DNA of 64,000 nucleotides. Source: Alphaproteobacteria bacterium. GTDB lineage: Bacteria > Pseudomonadota > Alphaproteobacteria > Micavibrionales > Micavibrionaceae. Numbering within the stretch: the first letter of the stretch is position 1; each line of letters begins with the position of its first letter. The notes below the pieces were generated by a model that saw only the letters and a program-made list of their open reading frames with translations, searched no databases and was not told where the DNA came from. The translations under genes were made by a program, and so were the position numbers. Below, piece after piece: positions 62,285-64,000 of this stretch. The DNA is taken from the NCBI GenBank assembly GCA_016125135.1, contig WGMJ01000003.1, forward strand, positions 124,001 to 188,000. Direction: 5' to 3'.

Positions 62285-63988
62285 TTACCTGTCATCTCTT
62301 TTATCGGTGCCCAGAATAGCACGCAACTGGGCCAGCAATGCTTTTGATGCCGCTAATTGCTCTTCGAATTTCGCATATTTTTCGATCAGCCGGTCACGAT
62401 AGGCCTCTGCCCGTTCGCGGACACTGTCCGCACGTGCTTCCATGCGTTCGTTATCCTGTGCAAGGCTATTGATTGCTTTCTGTATAGAGCCTGTAAGTTC
62501 ATCACCATAACGCTTGGTCACACCAGACACCAGATCTGCTATGCCTTGCTCAACGGTTAAATTCACTGTTGTACTGGTTGTGCCGATGTAGGCAAATGAC
62601 AACCCTTCATACACAGTGCCGGTTTTACCACGGATCAAATTACCCACAATATCGAACAGGTTTGCATCACCACCCACAGAGACACTCGTAATGCTACTAC
62701 CATCATGAGTTATATCCATAGCAATATTCAGGCTTTTTGTACGGCTGGTATTTGCAACAATGTTGAACTGTGCGTTATCGGAACTGAATTGCGTTTCAAA
62801 CAACGCCTTCACGCTGTCAAAATTATCAATAATTGCGGAATCAAGCTTGGCTTCGTCTTGCAAGGCGATCTTGTTGGTAGCCGTAAAAGTAAACCCAATA
62901 TTCCGCAAGTTTGTAAACCCTGCCGAGTTGGTGAACGTTCCACTTAAAATCGTCTGCAGCTCGAGATTTAATGATGAAAGCTGCTGGTCTTTATACAAAA
63001 AAGCATCCTCGGAAGCCACACCATCCACCAGTGTCTGGTTCTGTATAACAAAATCACGAAGCTCGTTATATGCATCAACAAAGTCAAGAATGCCCGTTTT
63101 AACGCTGGAGTAATCTTCTGTTACAGACAACGTCATTGTATTGCCGGGTTCGGCCTTCAGAATATTAAACTGTACGCCGCTAATTGCGTCACTAAAGGAG
63201 TTTGTATTTCTGAAGATTGTAATGCCGTCAATCACAAGCTCGGCCTGGCCCGAGGCCTGTACTTCATTGTTGAAACCACCGACACCATCTGTAACGCCAA
63301 GCAGGTTCATAACATCATCCCCGCCTGTGCTGGTAATCTGGATATCCTGCGCGGTATCAAGGCCCGTCAGAACAAGCTGATAGGCTGTATCAGACACTTT
63401 TACTACGGAGGCCGCCACACGGCTTGTTGTTGATTGCGTATTAATGGCCGCAGCAAGCTGTTGGAGCGTCATGCCGGCCGTCACATTAATGCTCGCGGCT
63501 GTCCCGCCAGAGAGCTGTATATCGAAGGTACCTGTGTAACCAAGTGCTGCGGTGTTGCTGGCGACATCGGTGCCACGCACTTTTTGGGCAGTCGCTTTGG
63601 AAACAATTTCAATTTCGTAGTCACCCTTCACCGCGCCCGCATTCACACCTACGGCCAGAAGAGTAGAGGGATCAGTTGCCGTACTTGAGGCAAGGGTTCC
63701 TGCTTTTTTATTGAAGACGCTATTATTGGTGGTTGAAGAACCATAAACCCGTTTCAGGTTTGTCAACGAGCTTTGGACGTTGAGCAGCATATCCTGCAAC
63801 TGGGCGTAGGCCGAACCCTTATTGTTGTTGATATCAACCTTGTCAGCCAGTTTTCTGGCCTCAGATAAACGCGCCTGATAGGCCGCTTCAACAAGTGCTG
63901 ACGTGTCGATCCCGGACGCACTACCCGAAATAATCGTGCGACCGCCTATCTGAACTACCGTACCCGTACCTATTGATGTCGATGACAT
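62285..63988 (-). CDS. fliD: Flagellar filament cap protein FliD
   Basis: A 567-residue secreted protein that caps the flagellum and folds arriving flagellin. The N-terminal region GSASGIDTSALVEAAYQARLSEARKLADKVDINNNKGSAYAQLQDMLLNVQSSL and the C-terminal coiled coil (AQDNERMEARADSVRERAEAYRDRLIEKYAKFEEQLAASKALLAQLRAIL) are typical. The middle is the variable beta-rich part. The ATG at 63988 is 12 bases from the end of the window, so the upstream gene is not seen. Confidence 0.92.
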   Translation of the reverse strand: MSSTSIGTGTVVQIGGRTIISGSASGIDTSALVEAAYQARLSEARKLADKVDINNNKGSAYAQLQDMLLNVQSSLTNLKRVYGSSTTNNSVFNKKAGTLASSTATDPSTLLAVGVNAGAVKGDYEIEIVSKATAQKVRGTDVASNTAALGYTGTFDIQLSGGTAASINVTAGMTLQQLAAAINTQSTTSRVAASVVKVSDTAYQLVLTGLDTAQDIQITSTGGDDVMNLLGVTDGVGGFNNEVQASGQAELVIDGITIFRNTNSFSDAISGVQFNILKAEPGNTMTLSVTEDYSSVKTGILDFVDAYNELRDFVIQNQTLVDGVASEDAFLYKDQQLSSLNLELQTILSGTFTNSAGFTNLRNIGFTFTATNKIALQDEAKLDSAIIDNFDSVKALFETQFSSDNAQFNIVANTSRTKSLNIAMDITHDGSSITSVSVGGDANLFDIVGNLIRGKTGTVYEGLSFAYIGTTSTTVNLTVEQGIADLVSGVTKRYGDELTGSIQKAINSLAQDNERMEARADSVRERAEAYRDRLIEKYAKFEEQLAASKALLAQLRAILGTDKRDDR

Positions 63989-64000
63989 AATTTTTCTCTT

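Overview
The window is a compact bacterial chromosome segment of roughly even base composition, with genes on both strands and very short intergenic gaps. The gene set points to an alphaproteobacterium: a UPF0262 protein beside infA, maf and an RNase E/G gene; two IalB-family periplasmic proteins; a ChrR/ECF sigma pair of the RpoE (ECF11) type; SURF1 and SCO oxidase-assembly factors; 4.5S RNA just upstream of dnaX and ybaB; and a flagellar fliD-fliS pair. A Dot/Icm-type (type IVB secretion) DotM/DotL pair suggests a host- or prey-associated lineage, perhaps Micavibrio-like. That placement is inference; no 16S gene is present.

Layout. 1-12 kb: the end of a lytic transglycosylase gene, alaS, two acetyltransferase-type genes (one fused to an alpha/beta hydrolase), surf1, an unusually long glutamine-dependent NAD synthetase, and nrdB. 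nrdB is divergent from an ASCH-domain gene, with two NrdR boxes between them. 11.6-16.8 kb: a minus-strand translation block (rpmI, rplT, an AI-2E-type permease, pheS, a zinc-metallohydrolase-like gene); pheT and infC are not beside it. 16.9-30.4 kb: periplasmic redox genes (redoxin, DsbD-like), acetoacetyl-CoA synthetase, the sigma/ChrR pair, an M23 peptidase, a CDF transporter, uxaC, an AT-rich pair of unknown genes, and tRNA-Thr(CGT). 31-38 kb: ffs-dnaX-ybaB-xth, several unknown genes, an XRE regulator with a FemAB-like gene, sco and phoH. 38.3-42.6 kb: dotM, an unknown membrane protein and dotL, closed by a terminator. 42.6-51.4 kb: two more tRNA-Thr genes, an unlisted 45-codon gene, dcd, murA, UPF0262, infA, maf, rng, tRNA-Phe, an Nmad2-domain pair and cysS. 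51.5-64 kb: a GGDEF/EAL protein, an FAD protein, rpmH-rnpA followed by an ABC transporter whose permease is truncated where it meets a truncated esterase, ndk, a sterol-desaturase-family enzyme, a nucleotide-sugar epimerase, an ECF sigma factor and fliS-fliD.

The most interesting points are: the unknown single-span membrane protein between dotM and dotL, a candidate subunit of a secretion coupling complex; the Nmad2 two-gene cassette; the NrdR-controlled divergent nrdB/ASCH locus; and the rearrangement junction at about 57.61 kb. No CRISPR array, insertion sequence or prophage was seen. The longest gene-free stretches are under 300 bases.
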